DNA of 64,000 bases from Dactylosporangium vinaceum (GCF_019904175.1 NZ_CP061913.1:1302001-1366000); one strand, 5' to 3'; counted from the first letter of the stretch, positions 1-21,824 are shown. Notes: generated from the sequence alone by a model not told the origin. Made by a program: numbers and translations.

Positions 1-1531
1 TGTAGGCGACGTCGGCCGGGCCGGCGTCGTCGCCGAGGTGCTCGAGCAGGCGGCGGGCCTGGTCGGGAAGCACCTCGGGGGTGCGGGCCGAGAGGACGAA
101 CGGCAGCGCCGTCCCCGTGTGCGCGGTGGCCCTCGCCGGCGTCTCCGGGGCCTGCTCGAGGATGACGTGCGCGTTGGTGCCGCTGATGCCGAACGACGAC
201 ACCCCGGCCCGGCGCGGCCGCCCGGTCGCGGGCCACGGGGTCGCGGCGGTCAGCAGCTCGACGCCTCCGGCGGACCAGTCGACGTGGGCCGTCGGCGCGC
301 CGATGTGCAGTGAGGCCGGCAGCTTCGCCCGCCCGATCGCGGCCACCATCTTGATGAGCGCGGCGGCGCCGGCCGCGGCCTGGGTGTGGCCGATGTTCGA
401 CTTCAGCGAGCCGAGGTAGAGCGGGCGGCCGTCGACGCGGTGCCGGCCGTACGTCGCCAGGAGGGCCTGGGCCTCGATCGGGTCGCCGAGGGCCGTGCCG
501 GTGCCGTGCGCCTCGACCGCGTCGACGTGCTCCGGGGGCAGGCCGGCGTCGGCCAGGGCGGCGTGGATGACGCGCTCCTGGGCCGGGCCGTTCGGGGCGG
601 AGAGCTGGCTCGTGCGGCCGTCCTGGTTCACCGCGGAGCCGCGGATGACGGCGAGCACCGGATGGCCGTTGGCCCGCGCGTCGCTGAGGCGTTCCAGGAG
701 GAGTACCGCCGCGCCTTCAGCAAAGATCGTGCCGTCCGCACCGTCGGCGAACGCCTTCGCCCGGGCGTCGGGGGCGAGCCCGCGCTGCCGGCTGAACTCG
801 ATGAGCGTGGCCGGGGTGGCCATGATCGAGGCGCCACCGGCCAGGGCCAGCTCGCACTCGCCCCGGCGCAGCGCCGCAGCGGCCAGGTGGGTCGCGACGA
901 GCGACGACGAGCAGGCGGTGTCGACGGTCACCGCGGGACCGTGGAAGCCGAAGGTGTACGCGATCCGGCCCGACGCCACGCTCGGTGCGCTGCTCGTCGA
1001 GAGGTACCCCTCGACCGACGGCGGCGTGTTGGGGAACAGCCGCGAGGCGTAGTCGCTGTACATGATCCCGGTGAACACCCCGGTGGCGCTGCCCTTGAGC
1101 GAGTCGGGCGCGATGCCGGCGTGCTCGAGGGCCTCCCAGGCCGCCTGGAGCAGCAGCCGCTGCTGGGGGTCGATCGCGGCCGCCTCGCGCGGGCTGATGC
1201 CGAAGAACGCCGGGTCGAACTCGCCGGCACCGTGCAGCAGGCCCGCCTCCCGCACGTAGTACGTCCCGGGGTGGTCGGCGTCGGGGTGGTACAGCGCGTC
1301 CAGGTCCCAGCCGCGGTCCGTGGGCAGCGGCCCGATCGCGTCGCGCCCTTCGTCGAGCAGCCGCCACAGGTCGTCGGGGGAGCCGACGCCGCCGGGCAGG
1401 CGGCACCCGAGGCCGACGATCGCGATCGGCTCGCGCTCGGCCGACTCGGCGGCGGCCAGGCGCTTCTGCGTGGCCTGCAGCTCGGCCGTCACGCGCTTGA
1501 GGTAGTCGCGGAGCTTTGCTTCGTTCGACAT
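1..1531 (-). CDS. Modular type I polyketide synthase, N-terminal part (docking domain + KS), cut by the window edge
   Basis: The first 510 residues of a PKS that continues beyond the left edge. Residues 1-33 form a charged coiled-coil N-terminal docking domain (begins [14 protein letters not shown]). A full ketosynthase follows: the active-site Cys lies in VDTACSSS near residue 203, and the EAHGTGT and NIGH histidine motifs are both present, so it should condense. The reading ends in the KS-AT linker, so the extender unit cannot be read. The ATG at 1529-1531 is preceded by AAAGGA. It starts 27 bases after the stop of the loading PKS on the same strand, and that protein ends in an acidic helical tail. 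This therefore looks like the next protein on the assembly line, taking over after module 2. Confidence 0.95.
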   Translation of the reverse strand, partial: MSNEAKLRDYLKRVTAELQATQKRLAAAESAEREPIAIVGLGCRLPGGVGSPDDLWRLLDEGRDAIGPLPTDRGWDLDALYHPDADHPGTYYVREAGLLHGAGEFDPAFFGISPREAAAIDPQQRLLLQAAWEALEHAGIAPDSLKGSATGVFTGIMYSDYASRLFPNTPPSVEGYLSTSSAPSVASGRIAYTFGFHGPAVTVDTACSSSLVATHLAAAALRRGECELALAGGASIMATPATLIEFSRQRGLAPDARAKAFADGADGTIFAEGAAVLLLERLSDARANGHPVLAVIRGSAVNQDGRTSQLSAPNGPAQERVIHAALADAGLPPEHVDAVEAHGTGTALGDPIEAQALLATYGRHRVDGRPLYLGSLKSNIGHTQAAAGAAALIKMVAAIGRAKLPASLHIGAPTAHVDWSAGGVELLTAATPWPATGRPRRAGVSSFGISGTNAHVILEQAPETPARATAHTGTALPFVLSARTPEVLPDQARRLLEHLGDDAGPADVAY

Positions 1532-1558
1532 GGGCGGCATTCCTTTGCGGTGGAAGAG

Positions 1559-14680
<13,122 letters not shown>

Positions 14681-14728
14681 GCCCCTCCGGTCGAGTGACC
14701 GCAGCCTCTCCGAGCGGGCTTGCCACCC

Positions 14729-14746
14729 TCTAGGCGCGCCCTAAAG
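14729..14746. promoter_or_regulatory. Weak candidate SARP-type direct repeat
   Basis: Between the dehydrogenase stop and the loading PKS start, TCTAGGC and CCTAAAG begin exactly 11 bases apart. They resemble the clearer heptamer pairs at 18256, 21807 and 34135. The match is imperfect, and readthrough from the upstream operon could make a promoter here unnecessary. Confidence 0.2.
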
Positions 14747-14765
14747 CGCGGGCCGCGATCCCGGC

Positions 14766-16403
14766 TCAGTCGTGGCGGCGGAAGCCCTGGCCGGTCTTGC
14801 GGCCCAGGTGCCCGGCGGTGGCCAGCGCGCGCAGCGTCGCCGCCGGGGCGAGGTGGGCGCCGCCGAGCCCCGCGTGCAGCCGCTCCTGGATCGCCAGGGC
14901 CACGTCCAGCCCGATCACGTCGAGCAGCTCGATCGGGCCCATCGGCCAGCCCAGCCCGTCGCGCACGGCGGCGTCGAGGGCGTCGGCCGAGGTGCAGCCG
15001 CTCTCCAGCAGGCCGACGGCGTGGTTGAGGTACGGCAGCAGCAGCGCGTTCACGATGAAGCCGGTCCGGTCGGGCACCGGCACCGCGTGTTTGCCCACGC
15101 CCGCGCAGAACGCCAGCGCCGCCCGCCTTGTCGCTTCGGAGGTCAGCGGGGTGCTCGCCACCTCGACCAGCCGCATCACCCGGGCCGGGTTGAAGAAGTG
15201 CAGGCCTATGACGTCCTGCGGGCGCCCGGTCGCGGCGGCGCACTCGGCCACGGCCAGGCTCGACGTCGACGTGGCCAGGACCGTGCCCGGCGCGCAGACC
15301 CGGTCGAGCATCCGGAACTGCTCCCGCTTGACCGCCGCGTCCTCGGCCACCGCCTCGATGACCAGGCCGCACTGCGCGAGCGCCGCCGGCCCGGCCGCCC
15401 CGCTGAGCCGCCCCGCGATCTCGGCCAGCGCGGCCCGGGTCAGCTTGCCCTTGCGCACGCTGTGCTCCAGGGAGCGCTCGACGGCGGCGATGGCCTCCTT
15501 GGCCTTCACCTCCGTGCGGGCGACGATCACGGTCGGGTGGCCGGCCCGGGCGCAGACCTCGGCGATCCCGGCCGCCATCACCCCGGACCCGAGCACCCCG
15601 ACCGGCCCGCGCGCGTGCGGCCCGTCGGGCCGCTCGGCGAGGTCGGGCCGCTCCTGGCGATGGAGACCGCGGCCGGCCGCCACCAGCTCGCTGAGCAGCG
15701 GAGGCGGCGCGTACCTGTCGTCCGAGGTCTGCGCGTAGAGCTCGCGCAGCGTGTCCAGGGCGACCTGCGGACCCATCGCGTCGAGCTGTGCGAGCGGCCC
15801 CATCGGCAGGCCGCAGCCCAGCATCATGGCGGTGTCGATGGCGTCGCGGTCGGCGTAGCCCTGGTCGAGCATCGTCAGCGCGCTGTTGAGATAGGCCATC
15901 GTGAGCGCGCCGGTGATCAGCCCCGGCCGCGCGGGCGCGGGCAGCAGCGCGGCGCCGATCCGCTCGGCCACCGCGCGGACCAAGGTGAGCGCCTCGGGGC
16001 CGGTCTGCGGTCCGGCCGCCAGCTCGAGGACCGGGCCGACCGGGTGCAGGCCGAGCGTCCGCGTGGGCCGGCCGCCGGCGAGGGCCAGGCGGGCCAGGGG
16101 CAGGGCCGTCGTGGTCGTGGCGAAGACCGTCGCCGGTGGGCAGAGCGCGTGCGCGGTCCGCAGGACCGAGGCCTTGACCGCAAACCGCTCCGGCACCGCC
16201 TCGACGACCAGCTCGGCCGGGGCGACCTGGTTGAGGTCCACGGTGCAGCGGACCCGGCCCGGCGCGGCCGCGGTGGCGAAGGCGAGCCGGCCGAGCGGGC
16301 CCGGGTCGGGGTCGACCGCGATGACCTGCAGGCCCGACTCGGCGAAGCGGGCGGCCAGCGCCGCGCCGACGGTTCCGGCTCCGATGACGGCGACTGTCTG
16401 CAT
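14766..16403 (-). CDS. Duplicated 3-hydroxyacyl-CoA dehydrogenase
   Basis: 545 residues, about twice a single HbdA/FadB2-type enzyme (about 280). Two complete copies lie in tandem. The first has a Rossmann motif at residues 6-11 (GAGTVG) and GLHPVGP. The second starts near residue 278 (GVLGSGVMAAG) and has the canonical GLHFFNPARVM with its catalytic His. Each copy ends in the helical 3HCDH dimerisation region (PMGPLAQLD, PMGPIELLD). The second copy keeps the better family motifs; the first may be specialised or structural. The enzyme interconverts 3-hydroxyacyl-CoA and 3-oxoacyl-CoA with NAD(P). It sits 18 bases after the KAS III gene and 85 bases before the loading PKS, which points to acyl-CoA precursor supply rather than fatty acid degradation. 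Confidence 0.88.
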   Translation of the reverse strand: MQTVAVIGAGTVGAALAARFAESGLQVIAVDPDPGPLGRLAFATAAAPGRVRCTVDLNQVAPAELVVEAVPERFAVKASVLRTAHALCPPATVFATTTTALPLARLALAGGRPTRTLGLHPVGPVLELAAGPQTGPEALTLVRAVAERIGAALLPAPARPGLITGALTMAYLNSALTMLDQGYADRDAIDTAMMLGCGLPMGPLAQLDAMGPQVALDTLRELYAQTSDDRYAPPPLLSELVAAGRGLHRQERPDLAERPDGPHARGPVGVLGSGVMAAGIAEVCARAGHPTVIVARTEVKAKEAIAAVERSLEHSVRKGKLTRAALAEIAGRLSGAAGPAALAQCGLVIEAVAEDAAVKREQFRMLDRVCAPGTVLATSTSSLAVAECAAATGRPQDVIGLHFFNPARVMRLVEVASTPLTSEATRRAALAFCAGVGKHAVPVPDRTGFIVNALLLPYLNHAVGLLESGCTSADALDAAVRDGLGWPMGPIELLDVIGLDVALAIQERLHAGLGGAHLAPAATLRALATAGHLGRKTGQGFRRHD

Positions 16404-16421
16404 GGCGAGGGTCCTCTCGGA

Positions 16422-17435
16422 TCACGGGGTTGGCGCGGATGAACCGTCCCAGCGCAGCAGGGCCGTGCCGACGGACATGCCGCCGCCGAAGCCGGCCAGG
16501 ACGATGCGGTCCCCGTCGCCCAGGGCGCCGCGGCGCCAGGCCGTGTCCAGGGCCAGGGGGATCGAGGCGGCGCTGGTGTTGCCGTGCTCGGCCACGGTCA
16601 CGTGCATGCGCGCCCGGTCCAGGCCCAGCAGCGGGCGGACCTCGTCGAGCATGACGCCGTTGGCCTGGTGCGGGACGAAGTGCTCGACGTCGCCGCGGGC
16701 GACGCCGCAGCCGCGCAGGAGCCGGTCGACGGCCGGGGGCAGCTCGCGGGTCACGAATTCGCGGACCCCGCGGCCGTCCATCTCGAAGTGGTGCCGGCGG
16801 TCGGCGACGGTCTTCTCCGACGCGGGCAGGCGGCTGCCGCCGGCCGGGACCCGGATCAGCTCGTGGTCGTCGCCGTGGCCGGTCAGGTCGGAGCCGAGCA
16901 GCCCGTACCCCGGCCGCACCGGGCCGAGCACCACCGCGCCCGCGCCGTCGCCGAAGAGCACGGCCGTGCGCCGGTCGGCCGGGTCGATGATGCGGGAGTA
17001 CACGTCCGCGCCGATCACCAGCCCGAACCCGCCCCGGTTCAGCAGCCGCGCGCCGGTCACGAGCGCGTAGACGAACCCGGAGCACACGGCGTTGAGGTCG
17101 AACGCGGCCGCGCGCCGGGCGCCGATGCGGTGCTGCACCAGGTTGGCCGTCGGCGGCTGCGGATGGTCGGGCGTCGAGGTGGCCACGACGACCCACTCGA
17201 GCGCCGCCGCGCGCACCCCGGCCGCGGCCAGGGCGTTGCGGGCCGCCTCGACCGCCAGGTCGGAGGTGGCCTCGCCCGGCGCGGCGTAGCGGCGCGAGCG
17301 GATGCCGGTCTTGCGGACGATCCACTCCTCGGTGCACCCGGCGCGGGCGGCCACCACCCGGTTGCTCACGGCGTCGGCGGGCAGGTACGAGCCGACGCCG
17401 CGAACCCCGACGTCGGCGAAGGATGCGCTCAGCAC
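16422..17435 (-). CDS. FabH-type beta-ketoacyl synthase III
   Basis: A 337-residue KAS III with the full catalytic triad: Cys in NAVCSGF, His in VPHQANG, Asn in EHGNTSA. It should be a true condensing enzyme that joins a short acyl-CoA to malonyl-ACP. The GTG start at 17433-17435 overlaps the stop of the SDR gene (GTGCTGA), so the two are probably translationally coupled. A longer in-frame opening upstream reads through the SDR gene in another frame and is not coding. With the SDR and the dehydrogenase it could make a 3-hydroxy or 2-enoyl intermediate, for example a precursor of an alkylmalonyl extender or a special starter. No crotonyl-CoA carboxylase/reductase is in the window, so that step is unproven. 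Confidence 0.9.
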   Translation of the reverse strand: MLSASFADVGVRGVGSYLPADAVSNRVVAARAGCTEEWIVRKTGIRSRRYAAPGEATSDLAVEAARNALAAAGVRAAALEWVVVATSTPDHPQPPTANLVQHRIGARRAAAFDLNAVCSGFVYALVTGARLLNRGGFGLVIGADVYSRIIDPADRRTAVLFGDGAGAVVLGPVRPGYGLLGSDLTGHGDDHELIRVPAGGSRLPASEKTVADRRHHFEMDGRGVREFVTRELPPAVDRLLRGCGVARGDVEHFVPHQANGVMLDEVRPLLGLDRARMHVTVAEHGNTSAASIPLALDTAWRRGALGDGDRIVLAGFGGGMSVGTALLRWDGSSAPTP

Positions 17436-18205
17436 ACGCCGATCCCGCCGTCGACGCGCAGGACGGAGCCGGTGAGGTACGACGCCTCGGGCCGGGCCGC
17501 CTGCACGATCCACCAGGCGATCTCCTCCGGCTGGGCGGTGCGCCCGAGCGGCACGCGGGCGTTGTACCGCCGGCGCCGCGCCGCCCGCTCCTCGGCCGGG
17601 AGGTCGGCGTGGACGAGCACCGGGGTGTCGGTGACCCCCGGCGCGACGGAGACCACCCGGATGCCGCGCCCGCCGAGCTCGACCGCCCACGTGTTGGTGA
17701 AGAAGTCGAGGGCCACCTTGGTGCTGCCGTAGACGCAGTTGCCCGGCCACCCCTTGCCGGCCGGGTTGGAGGTCACGTTGACGATCACGGCGCCCGGCCG
17801 CATGTGCGGAAACGCCTCCTGGGCCAGGAACAGCGGCGCGATCAGGTTCGTCGCGATCTGCCGGTGCGCCCGGTCCCAGTCGACCTCGCCAAGCATCGCG
17901 GGCCGGATGATCCCGGCGTTGTTGACGAGCACGTCGATCCGGCCGAACGCGTCGAGCGCGGCCGCGACAACGGCGGCCGCCCCGCCCGGCGCAGTGATGT
18001 CCTGGACGAAGGTCCGCACGGCCGGGTGCCCGGCGGCGGTCTCCTCCAGCGGACCGGCCTGGCGGCCGACGACCAGGACGTCGGCGCCCTCCTTGGCGAA
18101 CAGGTGCGCGGTGGCCCGGCCGATGCCGGTCCCGCCGCCGGTCACGACGACCGCGGGACGCTGCGGCGCGGGGCGGGGTGGCTCGGCCCTCACAGGCTGC
18201 GACAT
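17429..18205 (-). CDS. Short-chain dehydrogenase/reductase (3-oxoacyl reductase-like)
   Basis: A 258-residue classical SDR. It has a TGGGTGIG cofactor loop (residues 22-29), NNAG, a Ser in the VTSN segment and a YGSTK catalytic pair. The C-terminal LTGSVLRVDGG is typical of FabG-like reductases. The ATG at 18203-18205 follows a strong AGGAGG. It is the first gene of a minus-strand run that continues with KAS III, the hydroxyacyl-CoA dehydrogenase and the PKS genes. A role reducing the 3-ketoacyl product of the neighbouring KAS III is the simplest reading. A tailoring ketoreductase on the polyketide or a sugar is also possible. Confidence 0.88.
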   Translation of the reverse strand: MSQPVRAEPPRPAPQRPAVVVTGGGTGIGRATAHLFAKEGADVLVVGRQAGPLEETAAGHPAVRTFVQDITAPGGAAAVVAAALDAFGRIDVLVNNAGIIRPAMLGEVDWDRAHRQIATNLIAPLFLAQEAFPHMRPGAVIVNVTSNPAGKGWPGNCVYGSTKVALDFFTNTWAVELGGRGIRVVSVAPGVTDTPVLVHADLPAEERAARRRRYNARVPLGRTAQPEEIAWWIVQAARPEASYLTGSVLRVDGGIGVC

Positions 18206-18255
18206 GGGTGCCTCCTTGCGGCCGGGGGTCGCACCGGGCCACCATCGGTGAGCTC

Positions 18256-18273
18256 GCTAAAGACGAGCTAACG
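18256..18273. promoter_or_regulatory. Candidate SARP direct repeat in the SDR/glycosyltransferase divergent promoter
   Basis: GCTAAAG, four bases, GCTAACG: two near-identical heptamers starting 11 bases apart, the helical-turn spacing typical of SARP operators. It lies 50 bases from the minus-strand SDR start and about 100 from the plus-strand glycosyltransferase start. I could not identify a convincing -10 box at the expected distance on either side. Confidence 0.45.
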
Positions 18274-18375
18274 CGCGGGCGTTTCAGCCCGGCCCAGTGG
18301 CGCCTTTAGCCCCGCTCGGTGAGGTCGTCCCGGCAGGGTGTCGGCGACCGGCCGACGGGCCAGAGTGGAGCTGCG

Positions 18376-19602
18376 ATGCGCGTCCTCTTCATCCCCGCCG
18401 CGGTGTCGAGCCATCACTATCCGATGGTGTCGCTCGCGTGGGGCTTCCGAAGCGCCGGGCACGAGGTCTACGTCGCCGGCCAGCCGCCGGTCGTGGACTC
18501 GGTCGTGTCGACCGGCCTGACCGCGGTGCCGGTCGGCGCCGCCTACGACCTCCTGGGTGGGATCACCGCCGCCGCGGACCAGGTCCGCGCGGAGACGGGG
18601 GAGGGCCCGGCCCCGACCGGTGACCTGTCCGCCATGTCCCCGGCCGCCCGGCACCGCTACGCCGAGCTGCGCACCGCGCCGCACGTGCGGGCGGCCGCCG
18701 CGATGGCCGCCGACCTGACCGGGCTGGCCCGGCACTGGGCCCCCGACCTGGTGGTGTCCGACCCGATCACGATGGTCGCCCCGCTCGTCGCGGGCGTGGC
18801 CGGCGCGCCACTGGTGCACCACCTGTGGGGCCCGCAGCCCACGTCGCTGCCGAAGTTTCCGGGCTACGGCGCACCGCTCGAACGCTGGCCGCTGGAGCTG
18901 CTGCGGCTGTACCGCGAGCACGGCGTCACGCCGCGCGAACGGCACGGGATCGCCACCGTCGACCCCGGCCCGGCGAGCCTGCAGCCGGCGAGCGTGCCGG
19001 ACCGGATCGCGGCCCGGTACATGTGCTACAACGGCCCCGGCGCACTTCCGGACTGGCTGCTCGCCCCGCCGTCGCGCCCGCGCGTGGTCATCTCCTGGCT
19101 CACCGCCAACACACTTACCGACACGGCCGCCGAGCACCCGGTCGCGGCGCTCGCCCGGGCCATCGGCCGGCTCGACGTGGAGGTCGTCGTGACCGTCCGC
19201 GCGGCCGACCGGGCCGCGCTCGACATCGCCCAGGACCGGGTGCGGGTGGTGCAGGACCTGCCGCTCAACGCCCTCATGCCCGGCTGCGCGGTCGCGGTGA
19301 ACCACGGCGGCACCGGCACGGCACTGACCGCCGCCTGCCACGGCGTGCCGCAGGTCATCGCCCCCTACAACCCCGGCCTCAGCCTCAACGCGGAGGCGCT
19401 CGGCGCATCGGGCGCGGCGATCGCGCTGCCGGCCGCGAGCTTCGACCCGCAGGCCGTGGCCGACGCCGTGGCCACCGTCCTCGCCGACGAGGTCTACGCC
19501 AAGGCGGCGGACACCCTGCGCGCGGAGAACCAGGCCCAGCCCACGCCCATCGACGTGGTCCGCACCATCGAAGACATGATCCACTCGGAGGCGACGGCAT
19601 GA
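18376..19602 (+). CDS. Glycosyltransferase (GT1, EryCIII/DesVII-like)
   Basis: A 408-residue GT-B glycosyltransferase of the macrolide activator-type family. The N-terminal MRVLFIPAAVSSHHY contains the acceptor-site His, and the C-terminal nucleotide-sugar site is VNHGGTGTALTAA. The start chosen is the ATG at 18376, with GTGGAG seven bases upstream; an earlier in-frame ATG at 18319 would add 19 residues with no similarity to the family. It probably moves a dTDP-deoxysugar onto the polyketide. Its stop TGA overlaps the ATG of the first 89-bp repeat unit, which chains it to the MFS exporter downstream. Confidence 0.93.
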   Translation: MRVLFIPAAVSSHHYPMVSLAWGFRSAGHEVYVAGQPPVVDSVVSTGLTAVPVGAAYDLLGGITAAADQVRAETGEGPAPTGDLSAMSPAARHRYAELRTAPHVRAAAAMAADLTGLARHWAPDLVVSDPITMVAPLVAGVAGAPLVHHLWGPQPTSLPKFPGYGAPLERWPLELLRLYREHGVTPRERHGIATVDPGPASLQPASVPDRIAARYMCYNGPGALPDWLLAPPSRPRVVISWLTANTLTDTAAEHPVAALARAIGRLDVEVVVTVRAADRAALDIAQDRVRVVQDLPLNALMPGCAVAVNHGGTGTALTAACHGVPQVIAPYNPGLSLNAEALGASGAAIALPAASFDPQAVADAVATVLADEVYAKAADTLRAENQAQPTPIDVVRTIEDMIHSEATA

Positions 19603-19776
19603 GCGGTACGGAGCGAAGCGGAGTGGCCGGTCATCAGAAGCACAGGGTGGAGCTCAGGCCGACGCCGGAGCTTGCGGAGGTGTTGGCATGAGCGGTACGG
19701 AGCGAAGCGGAGTGGCCGGTCATCAGAAGCACAGGGTGGAGCTCAGGCCGACGCCGGAGCTTGCGGAGGTGTTGGC
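19599..19776 (+). repeat. Perfect 89-bp tandem duplication carrying a 30-codon ORF and an RBS in each copy
   Basis: Copy 1 is 19599-19687 and copy 2 is 19688-19776; they look identical by eye. Each begins ATGAGCGGTACGGAGCGAAG and ends GGAGGTGTTGGC, so each copy ends with a ribosome binding site. The first copy's ATG overlaps the glycosyltransferase stop. Each copy encodes a 30-residue peptide (starts MSGTERSGVAG, ends PELAEVLA) whose TGA overlaps the next ATG, and the third ATG is the MFS start. The unit length is not a multiple of three, so the copies are kept in register by re-initiation. The GAGCGAAGCGGAG core resembles dispersed repeats I recall from actinomycete genomes, so this may be a repeat element rather than a real peptide gene. 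Confidence 0.9.
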
Positions 19777-21369
19777 ATGAGCGTCTGGCAGGCCCGGGCG
19801 GCCACCATCGGGGCCGTCATCTCCATGATCCTCGGCATCATCGACACCAACATCGTCGCCACCGCGGTCTGGCCGATCGCCAAGAGCCTCGACCCGGCCC
19901 ACGGCCTGGAGCGGCTGCCCTGGCTGATCAGCGCCTACGCGCTCGCGGCCACGGTTGTGCAGCCGCTCTACGGCAAGCTGGCCGACCTGTTCGGCCCGAA
20001 GCGCATCTACGTCTTCGCGCTCGGCGTCTTCCTGGCCGGCTCCGCGCTCTGCGGCCTGAGCCAGGACATGGGCCAGCTGATCGCGTTCCGGGCGCTGCAG
20101 GGCATCGGCGGCGGCGGGCTCATGAGCGTCACGCTGCTCGTCGTCGTCAGCATCTGGCCGCCGAAGGAGGCCGACGCCCAGGGCCGCGGCGGCGGCGCCG
20201 GGGCGGGCGCCGGGATGGGCGGCGTCATGGCCGGCATCGGCATCGTCGTCGGCCCGCTGATCGGCGGGCTCATCAACGACCACCTCTCGTGGCGCTGGAT
20301 CTTCTACATCAACCTGCCGCTCGGCGTGGTCTCCTGGGCCCTGGCCGTCACCTGCCTGCGCCTGCCGGTCCGGGCGACCTCCCAGCGGATCGACTTCGCG
20401 GGCGCCGGCCTGATCGCCGGGGCCGCGAGCGCGCTGCTGCTGGTCACCGAGTGGGGCGGGCGGCGCTACGCCTGGGGCTCGGCCACGATCCTGCTTCTCG
20501 GCGCGGCCGGTGCGGTGCTGCTCGTGGCGTTCCTGCTGCGCCAGGGCATCGTCCCGCGGCTGCGGAGGTTCACGGCGCCGGAGCCCATCTTCCCGCTGTC
20601 GCTGTTCGGCAACCGGGTCTTCCGGGTGGCCAGCCCGGTCGAGTTCCTGGCCGGCATGGTGACCATCGGCGCGGTCGTCTACGTGGCGCTCTACCTCCAG
20701 GCCGCCCAGAACGTGGCGCCGACCCGGGCCGGGCTGCACCTCATCCCCCTGGCGATCGGCATGGTCGCCTCGGCGATCGTGGCCGGGAAGCTGGTCGGGC
20801 GCTCGAAGCGGTACCGCCCCGTGATGATGGCCGGCATGCTGACCGTCGCCGCCGGGCTGGGCCTGCTCAGCCGGCTCGACGCGGACACGTCGGCCGGCGC
20901 GCTCAACCTCTACCTGTTCGTCTTCGGCGCCGGACTGGGCCAGGTGCTCGGTGTGGCCGTGACAGCGGTCCAGCTGACCGCGCCCGAGGGGCAGACCGGC
21001 GTGGCGATCACCGCCGTCCGGTTCAGCCAGACGCTCGGCGGCGCGATCGGCAGCGCCGTGCTCGGCACCGTCCTGGTGCGCGCCTACGCCTCCCGGGCTC
21101 CGTCCGACGCGGCCGCGGGCGGCGGCGAGGTGAGCGCGACCCAGATCCACCAGCTGCCGGCGAGCATCCGCCCGGCCGCGATCGACGCGCTCGTGTACGC
21201 CACCGACCGGGTCTTCCTCACCGGCATGGGCATCGCCCTGCTCGCGGTGGTCCTGCTGGCCTTCCTGCCGCAGCCCCAGCGGGCCCGGGAGCCACTGCCG
21301 ATACCCGTGAGCCCCGCACCGCAGGGGTGGCTGGCCAAGCGCAGGGAAGCGTTCCAGAAGGCCAGGTAG
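19777..21369 (+). CDS. MFS multidrug exporter (DHA2, 14-TM, EmrB/QacA type)
   Basis: 530 residues of mostly hydrophobic sequence. It has the family motifs GIIDTNIVATAVWPI in TM1, GKLADLFGPKR in the TM2-3 loop and LQGIGGGGLMS in TM4. A Gly-rich patch near residues 128-155 precedes GPLIGGLINDHLSWRWIFYINLP. Length and motifs fit the 14-helix drug/proton antiporters. The likely start is the ATG at 19777, which opens MSVWQARAATIG and has GGAGG at the end of the second repeat; further upstream the frame only runs into the repeat. It is the likely self-resistance and export pump for the cluster product. It ends six bases before a strong terminator. Confidence 0.93.
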   Translation: MSVWQARAATIGAVISMILGIIDTNIVATAVWPIAKSLDPAHGLERLPWLISAYALAATVVQPLYGKLADLFGPKRIYVFALGVFLAGSALCGLSQDMGQLIAFRALQGIGGGGLMSVTLLVVVSIWPPKEADAQGRGGGAGAGAGMGGVMAGIGIVVGPLIGGLINDHLSWRWIFYINLPLGVVSWALAVTCLRLPVRATSQRIDFAGAGLIAGAASALLLVTEWGGRRYAWGSATILLLGAAGAVLLVAFLLRQGIVPRLRRFTAPEPIFPLSLFGNRVFRVASPVEFLAGMVTIGAVVYVALYLQAAQNVAPTRAGLHLIPLAIGMVASAIVAGKLVGRSKRYRPVMMAGMLTVAAGLGLLSRLDADTSAGALNLYLFVFGAGLGQVLGVAVTAVQLTAPEGQTGVAITAVRFSQTLGGAIGSAVLGTVLVRAYASRAPSDAAAGGGEVSATQIHQLPASIRPAAIDALVYATDRVFLTGMGIALLAVVLLAFLPQPQRAREPLPIPVSPAPQGWLAKRREAFQKAR

Positions 21370-21374
21370 GCAAA

Positions 21375-21405
21375 AAGGGCCGGCTCCCTCGGGGAGCCGG
21401 CCCTT
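21375..21405. terminator. Bidirectional intrinsic terminator
   Basis: A perfect 14-bp stem (AAGGGCCGGCTCCC paired with GGGAGCCGGCCCTT) with a three-base loop. It lies between the converging MFS gene and the small minus-strand gene and probably ends both transcripts. Confidence 0.85.
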
Positions 21406-21417
21406 CACGCTGTGCGC

Positions 21418-21717
21418 TCAGGCGCGGGAACCGCTGAAAGCACGCCGCCCGTACGCGCCCATGTCGAGCTCGCCCCGGATGCCGTCACCGTCCACAGTGG
21501 CCTTGCCCCGGACCTTCACCTTCATCGGCCGGGCGGCCAGCATCGAGACCCAGGTGAGCTCGTTGCCCGCGACGGTGCCCTGCTCGACCTCCATGGAGCC
21601 CGACGTGGTCGTCATGGTGCCGTTGAACGCGGCCCCGGCCTCCGTGATGTCGAACTGCCAGTCCTTGACGCCCTTGCCGGTCTCGACCTGGAGCCGGTAG
21701 CTGCCATCGATGCTCAT
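21418..21717 (-). CDS. Small beta-rich protein of unknown function (99 aa)
   Basis: I do not recognise this 99-residue protein. It begins MSIDGSYRLQVETGKG and alternates short hydrophobic and polar stretches throughout (WQFDIT, FNGTMTT, NELTWVS, MKVKVRGK, GIRGELDMG). That pattern suggests one small beta-barrel with no signal peptide or membrane segment. The ATG at 21715-21717 has GAGGAGAAGG just upstream, so translation is well supported. It is the only minus-strand gene between two plus-strand operons, sharing a 153-bp divergent promoter region with the acyltransferase operon. A ligand-binding or carrier role in the pathway is a guess. Confidence 0.7.
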   Translation of the reverse strand: MSIDGSYRLQVETGKGVKDWQFDITEAGAAFNGTMTTTSGSMEVEQGTVAGNELTWVSMLAARPMKVKVRGKATVDGDGIRGELDMGAYGRRAFSGSRA

Positions 21718-21806
21718 GCCTTCTCCTCTGCCGCGCAGTCGGTTGCCGCCCGACACGCTAGGTGCGCGGCCCAAGCACCCGCTAAAGGCCGTCTGACTTG
21801 GCAAAG

Positions 21807-21824
21807 CGTTAGTTCGCCTTAAGT
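21807..21824. promoter_or_regulatory. Candidate SARP direct repeat upstream of the acyltransferase operon
   Basis: Read on the minus strand: ACTTAAG, four bases, ACTAACG, starting 11 bases apart. It lies in the divergent region between the 99-aa gene and the KAS III-like gene. A single GCTAAAG also sits at 21781-21787. Confidence 0.4.

Noticed and set aside
16422..18245. KAS III read as one 607-residue protein
   Set aside because: The first 270 codons are the SDR gene in a wrong frame. The KAS III similarity begins at the GTG at 17435.
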